Positions 1 through 8,476 of a stretch of DNA of 64,000 nt are shown here, piece after piece. Every line of letters starts with the position of its first letter. The first letter of the stretch is position 1. Both the position numbers and the translations under genes were made by a program. This DNA comes from Alphaproteobacteria bacterium (GTDB taxonomy: Bacteria > Pseudomonadota > Alphaproteobacteria > SHVR01). The stretch is taken from positions 1 through 64,000 of the forward strand of contig SHVR01000011.1 of the NCBI GenBank assembly GCA_009694185.1, written 5' to 3'. A model generated the notes under the pieces. It saw only the letters and a program-made list of their open reading frames with translations. It was not told where the DNA came from and ran no database searches.

Positions 1-222
1 CTCGAAACGCTCGATACGGTGCCATGGCCGTGCGAAACCTACCGCATGTGGCAAATCGGACTCACTCTCGGCCCGCCGCTTCGTGCCCACCGGCCCGCCA
101 AGCGCCGCAGCCGCTTTAGAATGCGACTCATCCGCATTGAGAACCGCTGGTAGCCACCCGCTGGGGGCGGCGGAACCCCCGCCCCATGCTATCGTTAGGC
201 AAACTTCGGAAGGAGAAGCACC

Positions 223-1464
223 ATGCGGAACCTCACGGTCAATGGCGAGCGGCTATGGCGGAACCTCATGGAGATGGGTGAGATCGGCGCGACGCCCGAC
301 GGCGGCTCCCGGCGCCTCGCTCTCGATGCCGAAGACGGCAAGGCCCGCGACCGGTTCGTCCTCTGGGCGCGCCGGGCGGGCCTCACGGTCGCCGTCGACC
401 GCATGGGCAATATCTTCGCGCGCCGCAAGGGTGCGCGCGACGACCTGCCGCCCGTGCTCATGGGCAGCCATCTGGATACGGTGCCCACGGGCGGCAAGTT
501 CGACGGCCCCCTGGGCGTGCTCGCCGCCCTCGAAGTGGTCCACACCTTGAACGATGCCGGCGTCGTCACGGATGCACCCCTGGAGGTCGTCAATTGGACC
601 AATGAAGAAGGCTCGCGCTTCTCGCCCTACACGCTGGGCTCGCTTGCCTTCGCCGGGAAGATTTCTCTCGACTTCGCCCTCTCCCGCCAGGACCCGGACG
701 GGATCACGGTTGCGCGCGCGCTCCAGGATATCGGCTATGCGGGCGAGGCGGCGGTGGGTGGTCGCAAGATTGGCGCCTATTTCGAGCTGCATATCGAGCA
801 GGGGCCTGTGCTGGAGGCAAGCGGCGACGAGATCGGCATCGTCACCGGCTCGTTCCTCGCGCGCTACTATGTGGTGACCGTGACCGGCTTTGCCGCCCAT
901 GTGGGTCCCACTCCCATGAAAGGCCGCAGGGACGCGCTGGTGGGTGCCGCGCGCGTCATCATCGAGGTCAACCGCATTGGCAACGCCCATGGGGTCGATG
1001 CCCGCTCCAACGCCCCCTATCTCGAAATCTTCCCGCATGTGCGCGGCGTGATCCCGTCGGAAGTGAAGGTGAGCTGCGACCTCCGCCATCCCGACCGCGC
1101 GACCCTCATCGCCATGGAGCGTGAACTTGAAGCGGCGATCGAGAATCTCAAGGGCGAACTCGCCATGGGGATCGCCATGGAGCGTTATTTCGAATTCGGC
1201 CCGATTGCGTTTACGCCCGAAACGGCGAGCCTCATCCGTGAGACCGCCAAGGATCGGGGCTATAAACAGCGCGACGTGCTGACCATCGCCGGCCATGACG
1301 CGGTGGCGATGCTGGACCTCTGTCCCTCGGGCATGATCTTCGTCCCCAGCCGGGGCGGCCTCAGCCATAACGCGGCCGAATGGAGCGAGCCGGCCCATGT
1401 CGCCGCCGGCGCCAATGTGCTGCTGCATGCGGTCCTCGCGAAAGCCGGCGTGGCGACAGGGTGA
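223..1464 (+). CDS. M20-family zinc amidohydrolase (N-carbamoyl-L-amino-acid hydrolase or allantoate amidohydrolase type)
   Basis: Predicted cytosolic binuclear-zinc hydrolase of 413 residues that removes a carbamoyl (ureido) group from an amino-acid-like substrate, as in hydantoin or purine breakdown. The M20 metal ligands appear in order: H83 in GSHLDTV, D94 in GKFDG, E128-E129 in TNEEG, H190 in ELHIEQG and H382 in GGLSHN. The ATG is preceded by GGAAGGAGA at a normal distance. Its stop overlaps the GTG start of the next gene (GTGA), so the two are probably cotranscribed. N-carbamoyl-amino-acid, allantoate and ureidoglycolate enzymes share these motifs, so the substrate stays open. Confidence 0.9.
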   Translation: MRNLTVNGERLWRNLMEMGEIGATPDGGSRRLALDAEDGKARDRFVLWARRAGLTVAVDRMGNIFARRKGARDDLPPVLMGSHLDTVPTGGKFDGPLGVLAALEVVHTLNDAGVVTDAPLEVVNWTNEEGSRFSPYTLGSLAFAGKISLDFALSRQDPDGITVARALQDIGYAGEAAVGGRKIGAYFELHIEQGPVLEASGDEIGIVTGSFLARYYVVTVTGFAAHVGPTPMKGRRDALVGAARVIIEVNRIGNAHGVDARSNAPYLEIFPHVRGVIPSEVKVSCDLRHPDRATLIAMERELEAAIENLKGELAMGIAMERYFEFGPIAFTPETASLIRETAKDRGYKQRDVLTIAGHDAVAMLDLCPSGMIFVPSRGGLSHNAAEWSEPAHVAAGANVLLHAVLAKAGVATG

Positions 1465-4142
1465 CGGTGGCACCCAACCCGTCGCCCGCGACGCTGCGCG
1501 ATCTCGTCACGGGCCTGGCCCAAGCGGGCGATCGCCCGGCCCTGATGGCCGTCGATGGCGACCGGGCGACGACGCTTGCCTACGCGCCGCTCGCCGACCG
1601 GGCCTTGCGCCTCGCGACCGGCATGGCGCGCGCCGGCATCAAGCCCGGCGATCCGGTGCTCCTATTCGGGCCGAACAGTATCGACTGGATCGTCGTGCGC
1701 CTTGCCCTGGGGGCACTCGGCACCGTTGCCGTGGCGCTCGACGAGCTCTCGAGCGACGGCGAAGTCGCGACGCTCGTCCCGGACAGCGGGGCCGGCGTGG
1801 CCTTCCTGGCGACCGGCCATGTCGAGCGCGCGCGCGCGGCCCCCGGCGGCGATCGGATCGCCCTCTATCGCCTCGATGGCCCGGAGGCGGAGGGCTCGAC
1901 GCCGCACTATGGGTGCCTTATCGCGCCCACGCCGGGCAGCCTGCCGGCGATCCGCCCCGATGATCCGATGATGCTGGTCTACACCTCGGGCACGACGGGC
2001 ACGCCCAAGGGCTTTTATCTGACCCACGCCAATGTATTGCACAATGTCGGCGCGATCGTCGCCCAACGGGTGCTGAAGCCCGATGATCGGGCCTTGCTGC
2101 CCTTGCCCCTGCATCATGTCTATCCCCAGACGGTCGGGCTCTTCAGCGTGCTCGCGACCGGCGCGTTGCTGGTGTTGCCCGAGGCGGTGAGCGGACCCGA
2201 GATCGTGCGCGCGCTCAAAATCGGCCGCGTGAGCGCCATGATCGCCGTGCCGCGGCTCTATGCGGCCATGGTCTCGGGCCTCGAGGGGCGCGTCCGGGCC
2301 AAGGGCCGGCTGGCCTGGCGGCTCTTCCGCGCCTTGCAGGCGCTCGCCCTCGCCGCCAAGCGGCGCTTCGGCTGGAATCTGGGTCGCCTCCTGTTCGGCG
2401 CCTTGCACCGCCAGCTCGCGCCCGACCTCTGGCTCATGGTGTCGGGCGGCGCGCGCTTCGAGGCGGACCTGATCTGGCGCTTGGAAGCGCTCGGCTGGGA
2501 TGTGCGCAGCGGCTGGGGCCTCGCCGAGACGTCGTCGATCCTCACCAACCAGCAGGGAGGCCCGGCAAAGCGCATCGGCGGCGAAGGGCCGCCGCTTGCC
2601 GGCATGGCGCTCCGGGTCGCGATGCCGGACGAGACCGGCGTCGGCGAACTTGAGTGCCGTGGGCCGTCACTCTTCCAGGGCTATCGCAACGATCCCGTCG
2701 CGACCCAGGCGGCCTTCACGGCGGACGGCTGGTTTCGCACCGGCGATCGGGGCTTTCTCGACGACGCCGGCCGCGTCTATATCACCGGTCGCGCCAAGGA
2801 GATGATCGTCCTCGGCGGCGGCAAGAACATCTATCCCGAGGAACTGGAGAAGGTGTATGCCGCCTCGCCGTTCTTCGCCGAGATGGCGGTGCTGGAGGAA
2901 AATGGCGCGCTGGTCGCATTGGTCGTCCCCGATATGGCCGTGATTGGTGGGAGTGGCAATCTCCGGATCGACGATGTGGTGCGGGTCGCCCTCGCCGAGC
3001 GCGCGCAAGGCCTGCCATCGTTTCAGCGCCTCGCCGGCTACGCCATCAGCCGCGAACCGCTGCCGCGCACCCGGCTCGGCAAGTATCAGCGCTTTCGCTT
3101 GGCCGACATCTATCGCCAGGCCAGGGCCGGGCTCACACCCGTCCGATCGGCGCCACTCGGCGAGGCCGACCGGGCGCTGCTTGCCGGCTCGCCCGCGGCC
3201 GAGCTCTGGCAATGGTTGGGCGAGCGCTATCCCGGCAAGCAACTCCACCCCGACCTATCGCCCCAGCTCGATCTCGGCATCGACTCTCTCGAATGGGTTG
3301 GCATGACCATGGAAATGGCCGAACGCTTCGACATCCACTTCACCGAGGAAGACGCGGCCGGCATCCTCTCGCTCCGCGATCTGTTGCGCCTTGGCGGCCA
3401 GCGCCGCGCCGCCGCCCCACCGGTAGAGGGCGGGCCCGGCGCGCCACGCGAACGCGGGCCGATCGACACATTGACGCCAGACGAGGCCCGGTGGCTCGCG
3501 CCCGCCGGCGCCGGCCATCGCCGGCTTGGGCGCGTGCTGATGGGCTGTAATCGCCGGCTCGTGCGCTGGCTCTTCCAACTGCGCGTCGAGGGCTTGGAGA
3601 ACCTGCCGCGATCGGGGCCGCTGGTGATTGCCTGTAATCATCTGAGCGACATCGATCCGGCGGTGGTCGCGGCCGCGATCGATGCCGACCGCCTGCAACG
3701 GGTCTGGTGGGGCGCCGAAGCGAGCCGACTGTTCACGACTGGGGCGGGCCGCGCGCTCGCCCGCGCCGGCCGCGTGTTTCCCGTCCAGGAAAAGCGGCCG
3801 GCCGCCTCACTTGCCTTCGCCGCTACCGTCTTGGCGCAAGGGGACATGCTGGTCTGGTTCCCGGAAAGCTGGCGCTCGCCCGATGGGCGCCTGCAACGTT
3901 TCTTTCCCGGCGTCGGCCATCTCGTGCACCAAACGGGCGCCAGGGTCGTGCCGGCCCGCATTACCGGCACCTTCGAGGCGATGCCGCGTGGTCGCCGCGT
4001 GCCCCGACTGGTGCCGGTCAAGATCGCCTTTGGGCCGGCCCTAGAGGCGGACGCGCTGGCCGAACAAGGAACCGGCGCGACACCGGCCGAGCGCATCGTC
4101 GACGCGCTCCATACTGCTGTGGCAAGCTTGGCCGAGGTGTGA
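1461..4142 (+). CDS. Three-domain protein: acyl-AMP ligase, acyl carrier protein, PlsC-type acyltransferase
   Basis: A fusion of about 893 residues that could activate a fatty acid, hold it on its own carrier domain and pass it to a lipid acceptor. The N-terminal AMP-binding domain (about 20-540) has the P-loop YTSGTTGTPKG starting at Y174. A carrier domain follows, with LGIDSLEW and the likely phosphopantetheine serine at S609. The C-terminal acyltransferase has the HX4D motif at H727-D732 and FPES at about 800-803, where most family members have FPEG. I place the start at the GTG that overlaps the upstream stop; a longer upstream reading has no ribosome site and overlaps the previous gene. 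The arrangement recalls the LplT-Aas and AAS-type lysophospholipid acylation enzymes, but the built-in ACP is less usual. Confidence 0.85.
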   Translation: MTVAPNPSPATLRDLVTGLAQAGDRPALMAVDGDRATTLAYAPLADRALRLATGMARAGIKPGDPVLLFGPNSIDWIVVRLALGALGTVAVALDELSSDGEVATLVPDSGAGVAFLATGHVERARAAPGGDRIALYRLDGPEAEGSTPHYGCLIAPTPGSLPAIRPDDPMMLVYTSGTTGTPKGFYLTHANVLHNVGAIVAQRVLKPDDRALLPLPLHHVYPQTVGLFSVLATGALLVLPEAVSGPEIVRALKIGRVSAMIAVPRLYAAMVSGLEGRVRAKGRLAWRLFRALQALALAAKRRFGWNLGRLLFGALHRQLAPDLWLMVSGGARFEADLIWRLEALGWDVRSGWGLAETSSILTNQQGGPAKRIGGEGPPLAGMALRVAMPDETGVGELECRGPSLFQGYRNDPVATQAAFTADGWFRTGDRGFLDDAGRVYITGRAKEMIVLGGGKNIYPEELEKVYAASPFFAEMAVLEENGALVALVVPDMAVIGGSGNLRIDDVVRVALAERAQGLPSFQRLAGYAISREPLPRTRLGKYQRFRLADIYRQARAGLTPVRSAPLGEADRALLAGSPAAELWQWLGERYPGKQLHPDLSPQLDLGIDSLEWVGMTMEMAERFDIHFTEEDAAGILSLRDLLRLGGQRRAAAPPVEGGPGAPRERGPIDTLTPDEARWLAPAGAGHRRLGRVLMGCNRRLVRWLFQLRVEGLENLPRSGPLVIACNHLSDIDPAVVAAAIDADRLQRVWWGAEASRLFTTGAGRALARAGRVFPVQEKRPAASLAFAATVLAQGDMLVWFPESWRSPDGRLQRFFPGVGHLVHQTGARVVPARITGTFEAMPRGRRVPRLVPVKIAFGPALEADALAEQGTGATPAERIVDALHTAVASLAEV

Positions 4143-4164
4143 TCGTGTGGTTGGGAGACGGGCG

Positions 4165-5637
4165 ATGGGATTGAGGCACGGGCTGGCAGTGTGGCTGGGA
4201 GCAGGGTTGCTGGTCATCGCCGGGGCGGCACCCGCCGGCGCGGCACCGGTGCGCGACCCGGCCATTCCCTGGCAAGCCTGGAGCGATGCCGTCTTCGAGC
4301 GGGCGCGCCAAGAGAACCGCTTCGTCCTCCTCAGCCTGCAATCCTGGTGGTGCCCCTGGTGTCACACCATGAACGAGGTCACCTACGCCGATCCGTCGGT
4401 GCGGGCCTATCTCGACCGGCACTACATCATGGTGCGGGTCGACCAGGACAGCCGGCCCGACATCGCCAATCGCTATGAGCGCTGGGGCTGGCCTGCCACG
4501 GTCCTCTTTGGCCCGGACGGGGGCGAGATCGTCAAGCTGCGCGGCTTCTACTCGCCCGAATTCTTCCTGCCGATCCTCGAAGAGACGGTGCAGGACCCGA
4601 CCCCGGTCGACTATGGCGCACCGGGCGGTCCGGAGCGGGGGCCAAGCCGCGTCAAGCATTTGAGCGAAGCCGAGCGCGCCGAAATTTTGGCCTTTATGGA
4701 CAAGGTCTGGGACGAGGAGAATGCCGGCTGGGGCAAGTCTAAATTCGTCGACCAGCCGACCTTCATCCACGCGCTCGAGCGGGCCAAGGCCGGCGACCGG
4801 GCGATGGCCGTCAAGGCTCGGCGGACGATCACCCAGCTCCGCCGCCTGATCGACCCGGAGACCGGCGCCATGTCGCAGATCTCGACCAAGCCGGACTGGT
4901 CGGAGCCCAAGCGGGAATTCCCTATGTTCGCCCAGGAAGCGGCGCTCAAGACCTTCAGTCAGGCTTATGCCTTGTGGGGCGATCCGGCCGACCGGGAGGC
5001 GGCCGAGCGGGTCTATCGCTTCCTCAGCCAGCGCATGATCGGTCCGGGCGGCGGGTTCTATTCGAGCTTCGGCATGGAGTTGGGCGAGCCGGGCGTCGAT
5101 CGCAGCCAATATGCGCGGGAGAACGGCCAGGCGGTGGCCGGCCTCGCCGCCTATGCCATGGCGACGGGCAACGAGGCGGCGCTCGGCCACGCGATCCGGG
5201 CGGCGGGCTGGGTACTGGCGAACCGCGCCTTGGCCGGCGGCGGCTTCCGTCACGGGCCGAGCGATCCGGCCGGCCCCTATCTCGGCGATACGCTCGCCAT
5301 GGGCCAGGCCTTCCTCCTCCTCTATCAGGCGACGGCCGATCGACGCTGGCTCGACCATGCCGTCCTCGCCGCCGAGTTTATCGCCCGGACGTTCATCGAC
5401 CCGGCGACGGGCGGCTTCGCCACCACGGCGAGGCCGGCGGCGCGCCACCTCCAGGATGCCGTGAAACAGAAGGATGAAAATGTCGCGGCAACGCGATTTT
5501 TCAACCTGCTCGCCCAGCATGTGAGCAGCGCAGAATTCCGGACCATCGCCGAAACCGGCATGGGTTACCTCGCCTCGCTGCCGATCCTGGACGCGTATGG
5601 CTTTTTGCCCGATGTGTTGCGGCCGAGACCGAGCTGA
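4165..5637 (+). CDS. Exported thioredoxin-like (DUF255/YyaL-type) protein, C-terminus displaced by a frameshift
   Basis: The 490-residue reading frame starts with a signal peptide (hydrophobic 6-20, AGAAP near 24-28). A thioredoxin-like domain follows with W62-C-P-W-C66-H, then a region resembling the alpha/alpha six-hairpin domain of the family (FMDKVW, GAYLGDT-like elements). The frame ends prematurely in LRPRPS just after GFLPDVL. The next frame continues with recognisable family sequence to 5906, so one base appears to have been lost near 5617-5621. I chose the ATG at 4165, which begins the signal peptide; a GTG at 4147 would add six residues. Known relatives are poorly characterised; a redox role is inferred from the CxxC motif. 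Confidence 0.75.
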   Translation: MGLRHGLAVWLGAGLLVIAGAAPAGAAPVRDPAIPWQAWSDAVFERARQENRFVLLSLQSWWCPWCHTMNEVTYADPSVRAYLDRHYIMVRVDQDSRPDIANRYERWGWPATVLFGPDGGEIVKLRGFYSPEFFLPILEETVQDPTPVDYGAPGGPERGPSRVKHLSEAERAEILAFMDKVWDEENAGWGKSKFVDQPTFIHALERAKAGDRAMAVKARRTITQLRRLIDPETGAMSQISTKPDWSEPKREFPMFAQEAALKTFSQAYALWGDPADREAAERVYRFLSQRMIGPGGGFYSSFGMELGEPGVDRSQYARENGQAVAGLAAYAMATGNEAALGHAIRAAGWVLANRALAGGGFRHGPSDPAGPYLGDTLAMGQAFLLLYQATADRRWLDHAVLAAEFIARTFIDPATGGFATTARPAARHLQDAVKQKDENVAATRFFNLLAQHVSSAEFRTIAETGMGYLASLPILDAYGFLPDVLRPRPS

Positions 5638-5906
5638 CCCATGAGCCCGTCAGGGTCACCATCGTCGGTGCCAAGGGCGACCCCGCCGCCGCCTTGTTCC
5701 GCGCGGCCCAGGCATATCCCTCCACCTATAAGCAGGTGGAATGGTGGGACCGCGCCGAGCCGAAGCTCGCCAGTTCGGCGATCGACTATCCCGACTATCC
5801 GGGTGCCGCTGCCTTCGCCTGCACCAGCAGCTTCTGCTCGCTGCCGGTGACGTCGCCGGGGGATGTGGCAACCGCCATGGATCGGTTGGAGCGGGTCATC
5901 AAGTGA
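5619..5906 (+). pseudogene. Out-of-frame C-terminal part of the DUF255/thioredoxin-like protein
   Basis: This stretch continues the protein above in the -1 frame and has no start of its own. Read through the junction it gives AAETELTHEPVRVTIVGAKG, then [12 protein letters not shown] and a CTSSFCSLP cysteine pair near the end, features I associate with the C-terminus of this family. A single-base deletion near 5617-5621 would explain both halves. Whether it is a real mutation or an assembly error cannot be told from one sequence. The following gene starts 23 bases after this stop. Confidence 0.65.
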
Positions 5907-5929
5907 TGGCGGGCGAAGGAGGGAGTGCT

Positions 5930-7624
5930 ATGACGGACCGGGCGTTGAGTTACGTGCATGGCGGGTCGACGACGCCCTTGATCGGCGCCACCATCGGCAC
6001 TTTCTTCGACCGGGCGGTGGCGCGCTGGCAGGACCGCGAGGCTCTGGTGGTGCGCCATCAGGACGTGCGCTGGAGCTATGGCGAGCTTGGGCGGCGGGTC
6101 GACGATCTGGCGGCGGGTCTGCTCGCGGCCGGGCTCGAGCCGGGCGATCGGGTCGGCATCTGGGCGCAGAATTGCGCCGAGTGGGTGCTGTCCCAATTCG
6201 CCACCGCCAAGGCCGGGCTGATCCTCGTCAACATCAACCCCGCCTATCGCCGGACCGAACTCGACTACGCACTGAACAAGGTGGGGTGCCGGGCGCTCAT
6301 CACTTCGCCCCGCTTCAAGTCCTCCGATTATCTGGCGATCCTTCGCGATCTGGCACCCGAGCTCGACCATTGCCCGCCCGGCGCGCTCGATGCCAGGGGC
6401 GTGCCGGCGCTCAAGCTCGTGGTCAGGTTGGGCGGCGAAGCGACGGCCGGCATGATGAATTTCGCCGACCTCACCCGCCAGGGTGGTAACGCCGAGCAGG
6501 AGCGGCTGGCCGAGCTGGCGCGCACGCTGCAATTCGACGATGCGATCAACATCCAATTCACCTCGGGCACCACCGGCTACCCCAAGGGCACCACCCTCAG
6601 TCACCACAACATCCTGAACAATGGCCATTTCGTGGGCGAGGCGTTGCGCCTGACGGAGCGGGACCGGCTCTGCATTCCAGTGCCGCTCTATCACTGCTTC
6701 GGCATGGTGATGGCCAATCTCGGCTGTCTTACCCATGGCGCCACCATGGTGTTCCCCGACGAAGCGTTCGACCCGAAGACGGTGCTGGCGACCCTCGCGG
6801 CCGAACGCTGCACCGCCATGTATGGCGTGCCCACCATGTTCATTGCCACACTCGACCATCCCGACTTCAAGGCGACCGACTTGACGAGCTTGCGCACCGG
6901 CATCATGGCGGGCGCGCCCTGCCCGATCGAGGTGATGAAGCGGGTGGTGAGCGAAATGCACATGCCCGAAATCACCATCGCCTATGGCATGACCGAAACT
7001 TCGCCCGTGAGCTTCCATAGCTCGATCGAGGACCCATTGGAGCGGCGAGTTTCCACCGTCGGCCGCATCCAGCCCCATATCGAAGTGAAGATCGTCGACG
7101 GCGAGGGCCGCATCCTGCCCCGTGGCGAAGCGGGCGAGCTCTGCACGCGCGGCTATTCGGTCATGCTCGGCTATTGGGGCGACGAGGCCAAGACGGCCGA
7201 GTCCATCGATGCCGCCGGCTGGATGCACACCGGCGACATCGCCACCCTCGACGCCCATGGTTATTGCAACATTGTGGGGCGCATCAAGGACATGGTGATC
7301 CGGGGCGGCGAGAACGTCTACCCGCGCGAGATCGAGGAATTCCTCTATCGCCATCCCAAGGTTCAGGACGTGCAGGTGATCGGCGTCGCCGATGCCAAAT
7401 ATGGCGAGGAGATCTGCGCCTGGATCAAGCTCCGGCCGGGCATGGAGGCAACCGAAGAGGAAATCCGCGCCTTCTGCCGGGGCCAGATCGCCCACTACAA
7501 GGTGCCGCGCCATGTGCGCTTCGTCGAGGGCTTTCCCATGACGATTACCGGCAAGGTCCAGAAGTTCGTCATGCGCGAGGCGATGGCGAAGGAACTGGGT
7601 GCCATGGCGGCGAAAACCGCGTGA
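5930..7624 (+). CDS. Fatty-acyl-CoA synthetase (AMP-binding, ANL superfamily)
   Basis: A 564-residue ATP-dependent acyl-CoA ligase, predicted to activate medium- or long-chain acids with AMP release. The ANL core motifs are present: [11 protein letters not shown] at about 209-219, YGMTETSP near 350, the hinge region [20 protein letters not shown], and the C-terminal lysine motif ITGKVQKF. The ATG follows a strong AAGGAGGGA site, which rules out the longer upstream reading. It has its own ribosome site after the broken thioredoxin-like gene. The chain length preferred cannot be read from the sequence. Confidence 0.9.
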   Translation: MTDRALSYVHGGSTTPLIGATIGTFFDRAVARWQDREALVVRHQDVRWSYGELGRRVDDLAAGLLAAGLEPGDRVGIWAQNCAEWVLSQFATAKAGLILVNINPAYRRTELDYALNKVGCRALITSPRFKSSDYLAILRDLAPELDHCPPGALDARGVPALKLVVRLGGEATAGMMNFADLTRQGGNAEQERLAELARTLQFDDAINIQFTSGTTGYPKGTTLSHHNILNNGHFVGEALRLTERDRLCIPVPLYHCFGMVMANLGCLTHGATMVFPDEAFDPKTVLATLAAERCTAMYGVPTMFIATLDHPDFKATDLTSLRTGIMAGAPCPIEVMKRVVSEMHMPEITIAYGMTETSPVSFHSSIEDPLERRVSTVGRIQPHIEVKIVDGEGRILPRGEAGELCTRGYSVMLGYWGDEAKTAESIDAAGWMHTGDIATLDAHGYCNIVGRIKDMVIRGGENVYPREIEEFLYRHPKVQDVQVIGVADAKYGEEICAWIKLRPGMEATEEEIRAFCRGQIAHYKVPRHVRFVEGFPMTITGKVQKFVMREAMAKELGAMAAKTA

Positions 7625-7691
7625 TGCCTATTCCTGTCCGATTTCCGGCTCATCTCCGTTCGACGGTCGCGGCAAGACGAGGTGACGGTTT

Positions 7692-7928
7692 ATGAAAGCC
7701 AAGACATTTGATCGAAAATTCGATGCGGGTGAAAAGGTCACGGGCCAGCTTGATCTAGGTCGGGCTCGGCGGGTCGGCACCGACGCCAAACGCGTCAACG
7801 TCGATTTTCCCGCTTGGATGGTGGCGTCCCTCGACCAGGAGGCGCGCCGAATGGGTGTCACGCGCCAATCGCTCATCAAGCTCTGGCTTGCCGATAAGCT
7901 GGGGCAACGGAGTCCCGGTAAGCAATAA
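7692..7928 (+). CDS. brnA: BrnA-type CopG/RHH antitoxin without an adjacent BrnT toxin
   Basis: A 78-residue protein of the BrnA family. The N-terminus KTFDRKFDAGEKV and the C-terminal ribbon-helix-helix part RVNVDFPAWMVASLDQEARR, then GVTRQSLIKLWLADKL, are close to typical BrnA sequences. BrnA normally represses the brnTA promoter and neutralises the BrnT ribonuclease encoded just upstream. Here only 67 bases separate it from the acyl-CoA ligase stop, too little for a brnT gene, and I see none downstream. It is therefore an orphan antitoxin or a leftover of a lost module. Confidence 0.75.
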   Translation: MKAKTFDRKFDAGEKVTGQLDLGRARRVGTDAKRVNVDFPAWMVASLDQEARRMGVTRQSLIKLWLADKLGQRSPGKQ

Positions 7929-8035
7929 ATCGGACCAAGGTGACCGTCCCTATCCGACGCCATTTTCGGGGAGCGGATTGCGAAGGAACCGGGCGGCGCG
8001 GCGGCGCAGACCGCCTGTTGCCTACCTGGATTGCG

Positions 8036-8353
8036 TCAGCGCGCACCCGCGGCGTCTTTCGCGGTTTCCGCCCATGGCCCGGTCTTCACCAAAGTCTTCG
8101 CGAGTGCCCGCTTCGCGACTTCGGTGTCGTAGTCGGCTTGCAGGCGCAACTACCAGTCATCGGAAAGCCCGAAGAACCGGCACAGCCGCAAATCGGTATC
8201 GGCTGTCACGGCCCGCCGGCCAGCCAGAATCTCGCCGATGCGCCGCGCCGGCACGCCGATCTCCGCGACCTGGCCGAACTTCACCGGATCGCTGCCGGCA
8301 AGCGGCTGCGCCGTGAACTCCACCGCGAGGGCGACCTCTGCGAGGGGATGGAC
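8036..8353 (-). pseudogene. higA: higA-like antitoxin (HTH XRE) with an in-frame TAG stop
   Basis: Read on the minus strand, the frame gives VHPLAEVALAVEF, GVPARRIGEILAGRRAVTAD, LRLCRFFGLSDDW, a TAG stop at 8150-8152, then LRLQADYDTEVAKRALAK to a TGA at 8036. This is the HigA helix-turn-helix antitoxin pattern (GVPxRRINEI, ITADTALRLARYFG, WLxLQADYD). One TAG sits where the family has an aromatic residue, so TGG to TAG is a simple explanation. The N-terminus runs into unrelated sequence near 8355. No intact higB lies beside it. Confidence 0.65.
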
Positions 8354-8354
8354 G

Positions 8355-8435
8355 TCGCTGCGGGTCCGTCTCTTCTTCGAGAAAGGACAGAGCGAGGCGG
8401 CAGTCGTCGAGAACTTCACGAGCCTTATAGGTCAC
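8355..8435 (-). pseudogene. N-terminal fragment of a small protein fused out of frame to the higA relic
   Basis: From a GTG at 8435 the frame reads VTYKAREVLDDC, then LALSFLEEETDPQR, and then loses sense exactly where the higA relic begins in another frame. The first 27 residues look like a genuine protein start (charged helix, plausible codon use) and remind me of small hypothetical proteins whose next residues would be RVHW. I do not know their function. Only the start survives. Confidence 0.3.
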
Positions 8436-8476
8436 GACAAGGGGTCCTCATCCTGCCGCTCCGTCCGCACACCCCA

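Noticed and set aside
1-222. An open frame from the window start to a TAG at 151-153 (ends RLIRIENRW) and a long frame from 83.
   Set aside because: The first could be the end of an upstream gene, but I recognise no family in 50 residues. The second overlaps the clear amidohydrolase gene in another frame and has shadow-like composition.
4018-5520. Long minus-strand frame of 500 codons opposite the thioredoxin-like gene.
   Set aside because: Composition is Arg/Gly/Ala-rich with no motif, and it mirrors a recognised protein on the other strand; a GC-rich shadow. The same holds for minus frames at 253-1473, 5795-7513, 14707-16305, 40919-42733, 42408-44453 and 57799-59364.
5635-5637. TGA of the thioredoxin-like gene read as selenocysteine.
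   Set aside because: The frame after this TGA has no family similarity, whereas the -1 frame does. A frameshift explains it better.
8150-8152. TAG in the higA relic as pyrrolysine or a suppressed codon.
   Set aside because: No reason to expect pyrrolysine in this type of organism, and the N-terminus of the gene is also broken.
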